A DNA stretch of 64,000 nt, taken from the NCBI GenBank assembly GCA_002224055.1, contig AZLU01000010.1:103457-167456 (forward strand). Reading direction: 5' to 3'. The stretch comes from Pezizomycotina sp. ARF18 (Eukaryota > Ascomycota). Every line of letters begins with the position of its first letter. Positions within the stretch are counted from its first letter, which is position 1. Under the pieces are notes generated by a model. That model was not told the origin of the DNA. It was given only the letters and a program-made list of their open reading frames with translations, and did no database searches. The translations under genes were made by a program, and so were the position numbers. This document shows, one piece after another, positions 37,501 to 51,900 of the stretch.

Positions 37501-40500
37501 CTCCTGCGCGATCATGTGGGGGAAGCTGGCGACTCTCTTCTTGCCGGCCTTTGAATAAGGCGGCTTGTAGGTCAATAGCGCCGAAAAACTTCCGCTGATG
37601 GCGGGATTTGTCAAATCGACCTGGATGAAGTCTGCAGGGTAGTCGCCGCCGAGGTACACCCAAGGAGCAACTTCGCCAGTCTCAAAATTACCGTTCGTGA
37701 AGTGCGTTGCTTGGGGACATGGCACCGCACTGGTTGTTGAAGAAGGTTTCGGGGGTGTGACATCCACCAAGGTGATATCATTGACACCGAGTGATCCGCT
37801 GGTAGCCGACCAGCAGGGCGAACATAATCCCAGGTTCGCAACAACATCTTCAGTTGAACTTCCCTCCAAGATTCCCGTGAGGTAGAAGGACTCCCCAGGG
37901 TCGAAGTTGTACTGCTCGGTCAAACTATTCGGGAAATAATCTCTGCCGCCTGTGCAAGCGTTCTCCCAGAATAGGAAGGCGAATCCCATCGTATCAGAAG
38001 CCCCGCGCACCCGAGCACTGAAATTGTAATAATGCCCTTGTTTAAGTTCTACACCGAGCTGCGTAATCGCCACGAAAGTCGATCCCGGGGTCCTAAAAGC
38101 GTGATATTAACTAAGGCTGATGCGCCATCGTCTATCAACGCGGATGGAACTTGGCCATCGTTGATGGTAATAGTACATTCAGCCGGCGAGGCTCCCAATG
38201 CGGCAAGTGGCCGGTAGTAGTAACATCTCCAGGAGTCTATGACGCCGCTTTCTTCAAAGCTGCTGTTCACAAATGGCTTTGCAATGGGGCAGAACCAGAC
38301 TTCGTCGACCATAACAGTTGACGAGTCCGTATCCGTGTGCTCGAAGTTGATGTGCAGGTTTGTGACCTCGGTATCTGAGTAGTAATAACCATCGAAACTG
38401 TAAACGTGGTCTTGTTCCCAATTTGCGTTAATCTCGGCGATTTGCACCTCAGCAGACCCTGGGATACAAGCGTCGTTGGCCGTGAGAGTTACGTGACCGA
38501 TGAGATCTGGATTGCTGGTCGCCTGCCATGAAGCCCAAAACCTGTAAGCTCTGCCCGGTATTGTCATGACATAGTTTCAGTACATTGATTCATACACCGC
38601 CACGGCGCTCGCATTCGTGGTGTTCCAAGCACGAGTAATGCTGCTTTACTACCATCCGGCGAGGTATTTGGTGAGAGGCTTAGGTCGGTATTGCCGGCGG
38701 ACTCCCAGTACTCAACGGTACGATAGAATTCACCATTATAGAAAGGCCAGGCAGCAGGACACGGGTATGTCAAGAGCTTGATATCGCCAACGACAACAAC
38801 GGAAACAATTCCGTTGCCTGAGTCGAAGGTGATGAAGAGATTGGTATTAGAGGAGCTCGGGTGGAAAACACCAGACAAAGTTACAACGTTCGAACCGGCA
38901 TTGGACAAGTCGACATGAGTGGTAATAATTTGTCTTGCGCTGCCGACGCATCCGTCTTGCCACTGAAGGTATGCCAGGAATGTGTCGGTAGAATTGGAGA
39001 CCTTGATAGCAGCAGAGAAGCGGTACGGTGTCGTTGCGTATAGTGGTGTGTCGACGTACATCAGGAACATGGACTTTTCAGTATTCCATTATTCACGTTG
39101 TTGCCTAGTAATAGCACTGCGGACGGGGAACTATTATCGATCCGGAGTGCGGGGTTGGTGTCGTTGTAGAATACGATTTCGCACTGTCCATACATCGCCA
39201 CGGTGCGACAACGCCGTTTTCGCCAAACCCTACGAATGGTTTGGAGATGGGCAGAAGGAAATATCATCAATGTAGAAGACTGTTGCGTTGACAGAGTCGT
39301 GGTGACGGACAGAGATTCTTAGGCTTAAGGTATCCGAAGGCGCGATGAAACTTCCGTTCATCGAATATGGCGTGAAGGAAGCCCGGATCAACCCGAGGGC
39401 AGAGTACTAAGTATTGTGTACCCGTCAAGATCCAAGTCGCACCCATCTTGGTATGCGATATTGATGGACTCAATTTGATCAAAATGGGAGTCAGCGAAGA
39501 AATTGAAGGAGAGAGTGTAAAGTTCGCCGGCTATAGTGAGGATATTGTCTTGTCCAATATAATAGAGCCCAAGGCTCTGTTGGTCTCCGAGAGTCATAGC
39601 CGCGCTGAAAAGACCACTGAGGGCGCCTTCTTCCTCCACGCCCCAGTGGTAATCGTCAAGGTTGGAGTACCATGGGCTAACTTCGCCGGTTTCGAACCCG
39701 CCGTTTGAGTACAGGTTCGGTAAGCAGACGTGGACAAACGAGAAGTTGCCGATACTGACTTGGTCGATGCCGTCTCCCGGGTGGCTGAACCGGATTAAAT
39801 TCTCGAGCTGTCCGACGTCGCGACAAACTCTCCCGCCAAGGTGTACTGCAAACCTGCCGCGCTAAAGTTCGCGGGGGTGAGACCTACGAAAACCTCCCCT
39901 GTGCCGTCATCGCATTCCGGAGCTACCAGGAGCTCGACGAATCTGGTCTTCCTCGAGCTCGCTCCGGTTCTGCGGAACATAAGCGTGCAAGAAATAGCAT
40001 ACGTGTAACCGGGCACCGTTAGGACGTTGGGTTGATAAATTGAACCGAAACTTGGGGTTCCGCCACCCAACGTGACCACTAAAGAATCAGGCCCGATGTG
40101 GATGGAGCTGTAGAATGGGCCAGCGCCGTTGACTTCGACGTCGAAATCGGTCGATTCCCACGGGCTTATGCTGCCGCTACTGAAATTACCCTCCGAGAAC
40201 GGCATGGCGGAGATGCAGGGCAAATTGAATCATCATCGCTACCACTAGACATGAACAGTGTAAATGTGAAATCATCGAAGATCATTTCAGATGGGCCGAA
40301 ATAGCCGCCACCGTCGGTGTGTTCCAAAGTTAGCTCGAGGTTCGTGTTGCCAGACTCGGCGATAAAGCTCCCTTTTAGGGTTTTGAAGTAGTACAACCCG
40401 GGAGAATTTATTGCGGGCGCCGGAAGTTCATCAATAACGGTAGGTGTCGGCTCGTTCGAACACGCGTCCGCAGCCGATAGGAATGCCCTTTCAACAAAGT

Positions 40501-42910
40501 CGTAGCCCGATAGTGACCCAAGCCTGACGGAAACGTTGTAAATCGCGCCCGGCTCGGTTAGGACGTTATTTTGAGAAACGGAATAGTTGTGTACAATGCG
40601 ACCGTCTGTGCTCGACAACGCTGGGATGGTAAAGCCCAGCACCCGCGCCGGTAATTCCGTCGTCGCTATACACATCGGAGCTGATGCATGAAACATTCGT
40701 CCTGGATCCGAGGGAACCCAAGGAGCAGCATCTCCGGTACCACTGCAACCCTCAAAGTCGCCGTTTGCGAACGCGCTCGGCTGTGTGGACGCGTAGCAGT
40801 GCGGAGCAAATTTTATATTGTCAAAGAGAACCTTGGAACCGACGCCAACGCCACCGTAATCTTGGTGCTCAATGCTGACTTGGAGGTTTGTGGTATTCGC
40901 CGTAGCGTTCAAAGTCCCGGTTAAGGACCGTGTTACGCCGTCACTAGTGATATCGCCCTTTGTAAGCGTAGCAATGACGGTCACTGTCGGGGTAGAATCT
41001 TCTCCGAGACAACCCTCCGAGTACGATAACATCGCCGCACCCAAAGACTCCCATCCGACCTCGGACTCCACATCGACCGAGACATCGTAGAGAGTGTCGG
41101 TATGGTCTCGATGCCGTTTTGTATTATGGAATAGATATTCCATCCAGTACATTCGCCCGGGCTATCCCAACGGGGTATTGTCAGCTCCGCGGAATACCTA
41201 CTGCCGCCAATTGGCATATAGGTGTCTGGTCTATGACCTTTAGCTCGGCCCGGGGATCCGAAGCGATCCATGGCGCCACCTTTCCGTGCTCAAAGTTACC
41301 GTTGGTGAACGGCTGTGTCAAACATGGGGGCGTCGTACTGAACGTTATGTCGTCAATTAAAACGTTCACCTCGCCTTCCTGTACGAGTATGGGAAGGTAA
41401 TCTGAGGTCTACGGCGGAGATAGAGGAACAAAACTGCCTCGTAATGTATAGACCACATGGTCCACCTTTATAAGGGACGTAGGGAACGTAGCAAAGACAC
41501 GGTAGCTACTATTTGTGTGAACACATGAGTCCCTAACGCGAGGGTTACTCCTTGGAGGTATTCATGGCCGGATGCGGTTGCAAATTTTACGGAGACGTAA
41601 TACGTCGTGCCCGGGGTGGTCTTGATACCGGTTGCCATAAGTAGTTGGGAATATTGTCATCGTCGTCGCCTGACCTCTTAACCCGGAGTTTCTGGTTACT
41701 CCATTTAGCTAGGTTCAAAACAGCGGTATTCTGCCCGTCGATCACATCATTGGGATCTTGCGTGATTGTGAGCTGGTCACCATCGTCTGTGTTCCAAGGC
41801 GCAGGGTCTTGATCGCAATTTTCAAAGCCGCCGTTGGACAAAGTCGCAGGTTTGGTTTTGCAGTCCTTGAGTGATATGCTAGCTATCAGAATCTTAACAA
41901 TCTCAGAGCTGTCGTGTTGAATGTTAATTTGAATGTTCGTATTATTGGATGGCGCCATAAAGGACCCTGTTTAGCGAATAGTAGTCGGTGTTGTCTGGGA
42001 ACCCGGAAAGCGTGGCGAATACAATGTGGGTCGAACCGTTGTTCACGCAAGCATCGGAGTAAGAAAGGGTGGCTGTTCCTAGGAATTGGGGATCCGATAG
42101 CGATTGGAGGTGGACCTTGAATACGTATAGCTGGTTCTTAACGGTTCGGATGTCATTCCGGAAGAACGAGTCCGTGATAAATCCGTCGCCTCGGGCCATT
42201 ATACGCCTATTTTTCCCTCCACTACCACCTAGTGTCCATTCCAAAGCCATGGTTTCGTCGCTTATATCTAGAACTTCATCGGCTAGGTCCCCGGAGAGAT
42301 CATCCGCGTCGAGGAAAGAAATTTGGCCCGCGGTGTAATTCCAAAGCCCAAGGTGTCCGTCATCGAAGTCATAGTTTTTGAATATTGTCGGCAATGGTGC
42401 GTCGCAGAATTTTACGAACTTGACGGCGTCGATGATGAAGTTGTCCTTGTCGCCGGGGCTACCGGTGTCGACGCGGTCGACGATGATATGGAAGTCCGTG
42501 CTCTGGGACGTTGCCACAAAGGTACCGTTCAAAATATAGGTCGTGTTCTCTTGCAAGTTCATCCGATAATCAATCACGTGGATAAAATCATCGCAAGCAT
42601 CGGAATACCCTAGGGCGATCCGCGTAACAGGATTACCCGCCGTGGTCCAGAATAGAATGGTGGCGGAAGCATTATACGTTTCGCCCACAACGGTTTCAAT
42701 ATGGTTTTGGGTGATGTAATTGGATAGGCTCGCGCCCGTCGGATCGTCCGGAACGGCCATGGTCACCCACAGGGACCTCGATCCTTCAATGGGCATGTTA
42801 CCGAGGCGGCGTAGGTTACGCTCCCCCCTTCTTCGGTTCCGGGGCCTGTAACCATCCATGGAGAGGCATAATCACCCCGGTCTCAAAGTTACCGTTCGTA
42901 AACTGCGTCG
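34586..42910 (-). repeat. array of 16 cenC-like modules
   Basis: The opening boxes (pattern F-x-N-G-x-F-E-x-G-x(4)-P-W) lie near 42855, 42345, 41797, 41272, 40717, 40158, 39670, 39195, 38705, 38230, 37660, 37125, 36640, 36150, 35610 and 35105, so the period is about 470-560 bases. Sequence has drifted: boxes range from QPFTNGNFEHGKVAPW to diverged KPFVNSSFEESGVIDSW and ARFVDMSFLRQ. The cysteine-proline pair before each box and the DAC box are the best kept landmarks. Divergence indicates an old array, not recent copying. Confidence 0.8.
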
Positions 42911-45900
42911 GCGCGGCGAGACACGAGCTTTCGTTATACGTTGGCGATTCCCTAAGGAGTTGAAAAAAGATACGAAAATCGTTAGTAAGCTGGATACTTC
43001 ACTCGAAACATGTATACTGTGATACGACGGGTTGGTTTCCCTCGAATGATCCTTTATTACAGCGCATCTCTCCTTTTATATACGCGAGGAAATGAAATAA
43101 GAGGTACTTACCCATTAGCTTCCAGGTTCACGCTGCCGATCATGACCGACGCGTCCGAGTTGGGGTTGCAGATGAGGGTGAGCGAAAGTCGGCTGTCGCC
43201 GGTCACAGGGTAGTTATCCGTGAAGACAATATCCATAGTCGCATCGGTCGCCAGCCTCATTCACTAAAAGATATTTATGGAATGGCGTTGAAGGGGGTTG
43301 ATCAGAATATCGATAATTTGTATCCAGATGAAGCCAATCGTCACCTTGCTGGACGATGAAATACGCGGTCGGGGGACCGTCATCAATACCCTGCCAGACA
43401 CACCTCGGCTGGTCATGGTGATACTGAGCTTGTAAGGCCAGATGCGGCACAGAGAGCGGTGTCCGTAAAAATTTGGTAAGCGGTGCTTGAATGCACAGTG
43501 ATGTATGTCTGATTGCAGTGCATGAGGAAGCCCTGATTAGGGACGGCTTTGCCTTCCGCTATCTGACCAACCTCGAGCGGTTGATTTCCTTCTTTACCGT
43601 GTATTGCGCTTCCTGCCAACCTGCTGGTGGCACCGTTTCACTCGCCGAAGCGGAAAAGTTAGAGAACATGAAGGGCGAGGCGGTGAGACTAACATCGTCG
43701 ATGAATATCGTGCTCGGCCTAAACTCATTATTAACGACCCCAGCGCAAAATTTATGCTCTCGCTGTCTGGAACAAAATAAGCGTCTGCAGCAAAATACCC
43801 AGCGGTATTCTTCTGGGTGCCGACTGCCAACGGCACGGTTACGTAGCTATCGTTTAAGCCATCGGTACAGGCGTCCGCCCACTGCATAAACCCTCCTTTG
43901 AAGCCGTGTGTCGAGTCAGTCAGGTGAAATATATCTCGGCAGCGTAGCCTGCCCCAGGACACGTCAGGAGGTGATTTTGCTTCAAGAAGGTACGCGCCAC
44001 TGAGCTTGATGCAGGATCTCTTGAGACCGTCTTCGCTGTATGCAGTATGAGCTCGTGAGAGCCAGAATTAGCAACGTATTGGCTAGAACCGAGACGTTGC
44101 AGTTACAGCCGTCGGATGAATTATTGCTCGAGCTGGCCAGCCAAGGCCCAAGACTCCAAGCTCAAGTCGCCGTTGCTGAGAGGGGTTGGGCTCGGAGGTG
44201 CACAAGTGCTATTGGGCGGAACCGGCTGGCTCGCGGGTTCAATAACGGGGAACAGATTCACCAACCCGAACGTAATATCAGCGTCCCAGCTGGACTCCAG
44301 TCTCCCTGACAGGTGAGGTAGATTGAAAGATACTGGCTGGTCGTGGGAGTGTACGATATGTTTTTAGTAACCTGGCATCCCTCGGAGAAGTTCGAAAGAT
44401 CGATTATTTGCGCTGCGGGAATGGATGGGGGAAAGGCGGGCGCCCCTCTGCCTTCTTGGATGGACAGAGTAACACCAACAGCACCAGTGACCAAGCTGTT
44501 GACCAAAAACGAGAGCTCCAGATTATATTCCTGCCCGACACATACACCGGTTTGGATAAACAATTGTGCCGTGGTATAACTCGACGGATCCCCTCGCCAT
44601 CATGGCATTTCAATCGATACCCGTCAGAGGACCACTGCACGGAGGCCTCCTCAGGGTTGGCAATTGGCCCATCAAACGAGTTGAGAGATTTTCTCGTCTG
44701 ATTGGACCAAAGAGAAGGCTCGCTTCCGGTTAAGTTCGAGTTGCCCGGAGGTATAGCATCCGCGAGTTCCAGGTTGAAGTATGCGACCGCAAGTCGATTG
44801 CTTATCGTACCATTTCGGACGGTGTAAAGGCCAACATCGGTGTGATTGGAGGTTGCAAGGAACACGCCGCTAATCTCTGAAGGCGATTGGGAGCCCAAAC
44901 CAACGTATGTGTTCGTTTTTGCACCCGGTATCGGCAGATAATTAACATTGGCCTCGCATTCGTCTCCATACTGGAGTCCCACTACGAATAATTTGGAGGG
45001 ATCATTGACTTGGGCGTAGAACGCTGCCGAAGCTTCGTAGAAGGCATTCGGGCAGGTGGCGATGTTTTTCTGGACCAGGATATTCGAATCCGAGGTTTCA
45101 TCCGAATCAGTGAATGGAAGAGGCACGAGGGCATACGAACGCCCCTTATTCAAGAGAACGTCTCCTCCTCCCTTGATATCTGTGCCTCGCCAGGGCCATA
45201 GGTTACCGTTGTCGAAAGTCGGGTTGTGGAACGGCGTAGACGTAGCCTGTGTTGCGCATGAAGTTGTCGAAGAAGGCAAAGTCGTAGAAGAGGGCAAAGT
45301 CGTAGAAGAGGGCAAAGTTGTGGCGGATGGTAAAGTTGTCGGGGTACTAACAGGAGAAGAAAAACAACATGTTAGTATATTTTAATGCGTACAATGCCCA
45401 CTACAAGGTCATCTCTTTTCTAACATCAATCACCATAGCGTATTCTTTCTTTTCTTTTCTTTTCGCCATATTTCTCATACTTTTCTATTTCATAATCTAT
45501 TTATTTCTCGATCTTTCTTTCTTTCTTTCTTTTTTTTTTTTTAAGTACTTACCTCGGTTCATAGATAACTCTCGTTAATCGTACAGCCTTCAGTAAGACC
45601 CAAGCGGTCGAGTTGACTCCCACGACGAGTGAAATCGTAAGCCTGCCTGGCCCCGTAGAAGGATAGTCGTACGCGATGTGGTAAAGCTCCCCGTATGGAT
45701 TCGAACCGTTGGCGGGTGGCCAGTATTCAGCGAGCGAGATATAAGAATGGAAGAGAGTATTGTTTTGTGGACCTGCGGAGTAGTTGTACGCAGCATCCAG
45801 GTACGGTGCGTCGTCTCCTTGCTGGATGACCAGCCAGGCGTTCCCGTCCCCGCCAGACCCAGTATTGTCATGTTTATGGACAGGAAGTAATCTCCGCCGC

Positions 45901-48900
45901 AGCGAAGAGTATCCGTATATATCTGCGCCACGACGTACTCCCCGGCAACGCCTTTACCACCGCTAAGGGTTACACCGCTGCCTACGGTCTCGTTCGAATA
46001 ATAGGATATCTTCGCGCTCTGGCCGTTGTCATAATCGAGATCCGAGTATTGTCCGTTCGCGTACTGAGACTTTGAAGAGCTCCAGCCGGACGGAAGACCA
46101 TCGCCGTCGAGACTTGGTCTAGTAAGGTTCCAGGATACCGTCACCGACTAGCTCGAACTTGGCGTGCGCGAAGAACAAAGGGTCCTCATCACCGTCCACG
46201 AATCCGACGTTTATGGCGAAGTCCGTGTTCGGAGACGTCGCCACGAAATAGCCTGAAATGGTCGTCAAGGCATTTTGCGCGCCGATATATAAGGTATCAA
46301 TACTGTAATACGTTCCATTAACGATTGTATGTTCAGTGTTATTACCACCGCAGCCGTCCGAGTCCGCCCAGCTCAGTGATACATTTTGGAAGCCTTCGGA
46401 GGTAACACGCCCTTCAAAGGCGGGGGATGTAATCTCCACGGCAGCGAAGTATTTCCCTCCGGGACAGGTCTTGAGATTCTTTTGAATGAGCGCAGCGCCG
46501 CAGAAATCGGTATTCATCCGGAATTTTGCGGCTGGGAAACCGGCTTCCGGTACAATTATAGGGTCAACTTTACAGTCGTTGAGTGTTATGTCACATTCCG
46601 TATCCCAAGGTATGAGGCGAGGGGAAGTCTCGTCGAAGTCACCGTTACGGAACTGAGATCCGACGCAAATGCTCGTCGCACTTGGTTCCGGCGCAGCTGT
46701 AGTCGGAGTCGTAGCCGGAGATCTCAAGTACACCGAGTGTAATACGAGGCTAACGCTAGAGGCGCCGCCATTGCAAACTATGAAGATAGAGAACTTCTGG
46801 CTCATCCCGGCTTTGTAAACGATCCTAAGAGAATTCCTTCCCAGCGGCCTTTTGCTTAGGTCCTCCACCCACTGAAACGGATTGCAGTGCGAATCGGTGG
46901 AAGTGATGTTAGGCAAGCCGTCTCCCTCCAAAACTACGAGGTAGGCAACGCCGCTCACGGCCAGCAGATCAAAGTCGATATCCAAGGTGTAGCCGGTTGC
47001 GACGCAGACTCCCGTATCGATAGTTATCTGGTAGCCGGTAATGTCATTGGCTAGAGCACTTCCCTGGCAAGTTATCTTGAAGCCAGCATTCTCGGGAGAA
47101 TCCACACCGTCAACCACCGATGGAGGAGGTGCTGTTGATGCCAGCTGAAGGGTTTGGCTATCGTATTGCAGAGCCTGGCTGCTCCAGCTGTCAGGAAGGG
47201 AGCCAGACGTAAAATTGGCATTACCCGTCGAGATGCCATCAGCAAGCTTTAAGTCGATCTCGTAAAGGAAGATATCGGGAAGAGGTTTGCCTCCATTGAA
47301 ATAGATGCCCAGCCGGAGGTTTGTTTTTCTCGATTGGGGTCTGAATATGCCGGATATGGTTGTGGAGTCCCCAAAATCGGAGCCGGCGATCGCAATGGTG
47401 TTTGTAATCGCGGGAGGATCCATAGCCGATATTCCTCGTCGAGCGCACAAGTTTTTAAGAAACCTGAGATCTACCCGGGACAGAGAATTGCGCGTATCCG
47501 CACTCTGCATGGCAAACCGTGCCCAGGCAGCGTAGTAGGCATTCGGACAAGTAAGAATGTCTTCCTGGACAATCCCCTGCATTATCGTAGGGTCTCCTCG
47601 CTCCTCAAGGAGGTTGTCCCTTTTAGCACCCTGGACCTCGAAGTCGTCACGACGGCGTACAGATTTCCCTCGTTGAGCTTAGAGTTAAATCCCTCCTTCA
47701 ATGTGACATGGCCTACGGCTTCCCATGGGTAAAGCCCCTTTTGGAAGTCTTTATTCTGGAATCCTGTCGGCTCTGGGAACGGACACGACTCTCCTGAGCT
47801 GCTTGGAGTTGTACTCGGGGCTGTCGTGGTCGATGGAGTATTATCGCCGTCGCCGTCGTCGTCATCATTATAATCCTCGTCGCAAGAAATGAGCTCCGGC
47901 AGTAGGTCCACTCTTTGTATGACGATCGACGCTTCCGAGTTCTGCTGGGCTATCAGGTAGAAGTCAAGTCCATTTATGTTCCTTCCCGGAATGTGAGGGA
48001 AGGTATACACGGTTTCCGGATCTGGGAAATCCGAGGTGGTTATTTCCTCCACGTCAACCACAGCATAGAACCCATCCTCTATGGTCATGTTGTCCGGCGC
48101 AAGGTAGCCATTCGGATCTACGTCGCCGCCACAGGCGACCAGCTTCATATCTCCCGTACTACCGCAGAGCCGTTTGACTGAGAACTGGAGCGTGAAGTTC
48201 GAATCGCGACACGCGTTTGTGTCGGAAGTAATGGCCGCCGTCATAACTACAGGGCCCTCTCCTTCCATTGTGGCCCCTTGACTACAATTCACTTCAACCC
48301 CACCTGAAGAGCCCGTTAGTATTCTCAAGGTTGCGCTCTGGTCATAAGCCGCGATGTTTGGCTGAGTAAAGCTTGGGTACTGCTTTCCGCTATATTGCAC
48401 ACTCGCTGTTGAATTGCGCCATTTGTCTATGATAGAATAGTCGTTCAATAAGTTTACCTCGACGCCATTGGCGGGCAAAAGCCTGATATCATCAAGGTCG
48501 ACCGTTGCGCCTGAAAAGTCTGGCCCTAGCTGGAAGGATATATTCAATACCCGGGTACCGCTCGGAGCGGGATCAGAACTTGTGCGTGACTCCAGCTTGT
48601 AGCAGTTGGGTTTACTTCTTCGGCCGTCGCGACCGGGTAAAGGTCTGTAACGTCTGTGGGATCGTCCGGGTTCGCTAACTGTAGATTGATACCCGTTATA
48701 TCGTCCTTACCTTCACTAGCAACTCTATAATGCATTGAAAAGGTCCAGTAGCACCGATACGGTGGATCGACAAGCTGCACGAGCGATGCCGAGTGCGAGT
48801 TACCCCCGATGTAAAGAGATCCGCAGAAAGAGCTATTATGGCGACATCTATCATTGCAAGCCATTAACTCGCCGTCGCCGGTAAAGTTCCAGGGTGCAAT

Positions 48901-51900
48901 ATTCCCCGTTTCGAAATTGCCATTCCTAATTATGTTGCAGGGGTGCAGGAAGCAGTTGCTGATGGTTCTATGGTGCTCGTTGCTGGGACCGTGGACATTG
49001 TCGCCGGCATGCTCGTTCCTGTAGCCACAGGTGTAGGAACGAATGTCGGGCCAGCGTAATCGGGGATCAGCTCAACCATTTGGAAATCCAATTCCGCCAC
49101 TGTATCCCCTGCGCATAATAAAGCCAGAGAGAGGGTATCTTCATCGCCAGCGACAATTCGAGAGTGAGTTCATCCGAGAATGTGATGTTTTCAATCTCCT
49201 GAGGATAAATCTCGGTAATAAAAGCGCCGTCTGCCGGTCCAGGAACGGTAGCTGGATTGCCTTGTTGTATAAAGAGGATGGAGGTGTCGGCGCTAGTCCG
49301 GGGCGTCAGCTGCCTGAGGCGCATGCTGAGCTTCAACGTGTAGTTGGTGCCGAAACAGGCGTGAACGGCCGTCGTAAGCTCACTAGTAAATGCATCACCC
49401 AGAGAACTGCCCATACTGTTACACGACAGTCTAAAAGCTGACTCGTTGCCGTTGGCGATAAATGCACCATCGGATCTAGAAGCATTCGATATTGGTATGA
49501 AGACAGGCGGCTCGACCAGAAGAGATGTGGTATAGGAGGAATAGGTCCATGACGCCGGCAATGTGCTGCTGAGGTTCAGGTAGCTGTCTTCTATGGCGTT
49601 TGCGAGGCCGAAGGATACGTCATCTATCCGCAGCGTGTTCAACTTCCTGTCATCGTAGTCGACGCCGATCTTGAAGTCTACCTTCGATGCAGGGCGACGA
49701 ATGTCCCAGTCAGCGAATGCCACCCGTCGTCTGTGAGATCGCTTCCAGGGACGTTGGCGAACGTCACGTATTTCGTCGACGACCCGCACGCGTTAGCGTA
49801 AGACAAGTTCAGGTTGGTCAGGCCCGTGTTGGGTCCCTCCAATCGGTAATAAATCCCAGTCTTATATCTAGCTTTGTCGCAAGTTTTGATATTGCTCCGA
49901 ACGATTCCTCCAGAAACGCTCTCCTGGGTTCCTTGATTACCCCATCCGAAGGTTACCGCCAGATCATACTTGCCACCTAGGCTATTCAGCGAGCGCTTAC
50001 GCTCGGAAGCTGTTGCATTTTCACGGTCACATCGTGGCAACCTCCCAAACTAGTGCTCACGCAGTCCCACTCGACGGTGGAATTCTCAAAGTTATCGCCG
50101 TAAAATGGGGTTGGCCTCGGCAAGGGCAGAACGCAGGCGTATCATCTGATGAAGTTGGCACCGGTGAGCTTGTATGTACCTCAGAAGACGTAGGCGCGGC
50201 GGAGCAGTCGTGACTTCGGATGTGGAACCAGTCTCGGTAGACGTGGAGCTTCCCGATACGGAGCTTCCCGTAGTATCAGTCGATACGGATTTTGGCGAGG
50301 TGTCAGTCAACGTAGAACTCGTCGCCGTATCGTTGACGTAGAACCAGTACCAGTCACCGACGTAGTGGCTTGAGTAGCATATTGGTATCCGTACCACCGG
50401 TGACTGTGTCAGTAGAAGTATTCGTGTCTGTACCTGAAGTAGCTCCGGTGCCTGTTTGGGTTGAGGTATTGGTATCCGTACTACCAGTGCTGGTGTGAGT
50501 AGAGGTATTGGTGTCTGTACCCCTGTGGTAGTATGAGTAGCAGTATCAGTGCCCGTTGAATTCGAGCTACTAGTGTCGGTTTGAGTAGTAGTATTGGTAT
50601 CCGTTCCTCTGGTGGCTGTCTGGGTAGAGGTATCGGTATCCGTACTACCAGTGCTGGTGTGAGTGGATGTATTGGTGCCGGTTTGTGTAGAGGTATTGGC
50701 GTCCGTACCACAGTACCGGTCTGTGTAGAGGTATTAGTGTCCGTACTACTAGTATCGGTCTGAGTAGAAGTATTGGTGCCGGTATTACTAGTGCTGGTTT
50801 GAGTAGCAGTATTGGTGTCTGTACCCCTAGTGGCTGTCTGAGTAGAAGTATTCGTGTCTGTGCTTCCAGTGGCTGTCTGAGTAGAGGTATTGGTATCCAT
50901 ACTACCAGTGCTGGTGTGAGTGGAGGTATTGGTGCCGGTTTGTGTAGAGGTATTGGTGTCTATACCACTAGTACCGGTCTGAGTAGAGGTATTAGTGTCC
51001 GTACTACTAGTAACGGTCTGAGTAGAAGTGTTGGTGCCGGTATTACTAGTGCTGGTTTGAGTAGCAGTACTGGTGTCTGAACCCCTAGTGGTTGTCTGAG
51101 TAGAAGTATTGGTGTTTGTATTAGTAGCGCCGATCCATCGGCGCTAGTCTGAGTAAAAGTATTGGTATTAGTGCCGCCTGACTCAGTGGTGCTAGTCTGA
51201 GTAAAGTACTGGTATTAGTGCCGCCCGATCCAACGGTGCCAGTTTGAGTGGAAGTATGGCTGTCAGTACTGCCCGATCCACCGGCGTTGGTTTGGGTGGA
51301 GGAATTGGTATCCGTACCCCCGTACCACCAGTACCGGTCTGCGTAGAAGTATTGGTGTCTGTACCACCGGATCCAGCGGTGCCGGTATGAGTAGAAGTAT
51401 TAGTTTCCGTACCGGTACCGCCCGATCCACCGGTGTCGGTTTGGGTGGACGTATTAGTGTCTATACCACCGGATCCACCGGTGGCTGTCTGCGTAGAAGT
51501 ATTCGTGTCTGTACCAGTACCGCCGCCGCGCCGATCCAGCAGTTCGGTCTGAGTAGAGGTATTGGTATCCGTTTTACCCGTACTCCAGTAACAGTATGAG
51601 TAGAGGTATTAGTATCCGTACTTGTACCACCGGATCCAGCGGTGCCTGTCTGCGTGGAAGTATTGGTCTCCGTACCACCAGCGCCTCCAGCGCCGGTTTG
51701 AGTAGAAGGGGTATTGGCACCAGTACCGCCCGATCCGGCAGTTCCCGTATGAGTAGAAGTATTGGTGTCTGTACCAGTACCGCCTGATCCACTGGCAGTT
51801 CCCGTATGAGTAGGAGTATTGGTGTCCGTAGCAGTACCGCCGCCGCCACCCGATCCGGCAGTTCCGGTCTGGGTAGAAGTGTTGGTGTCTGTACCAGTAC

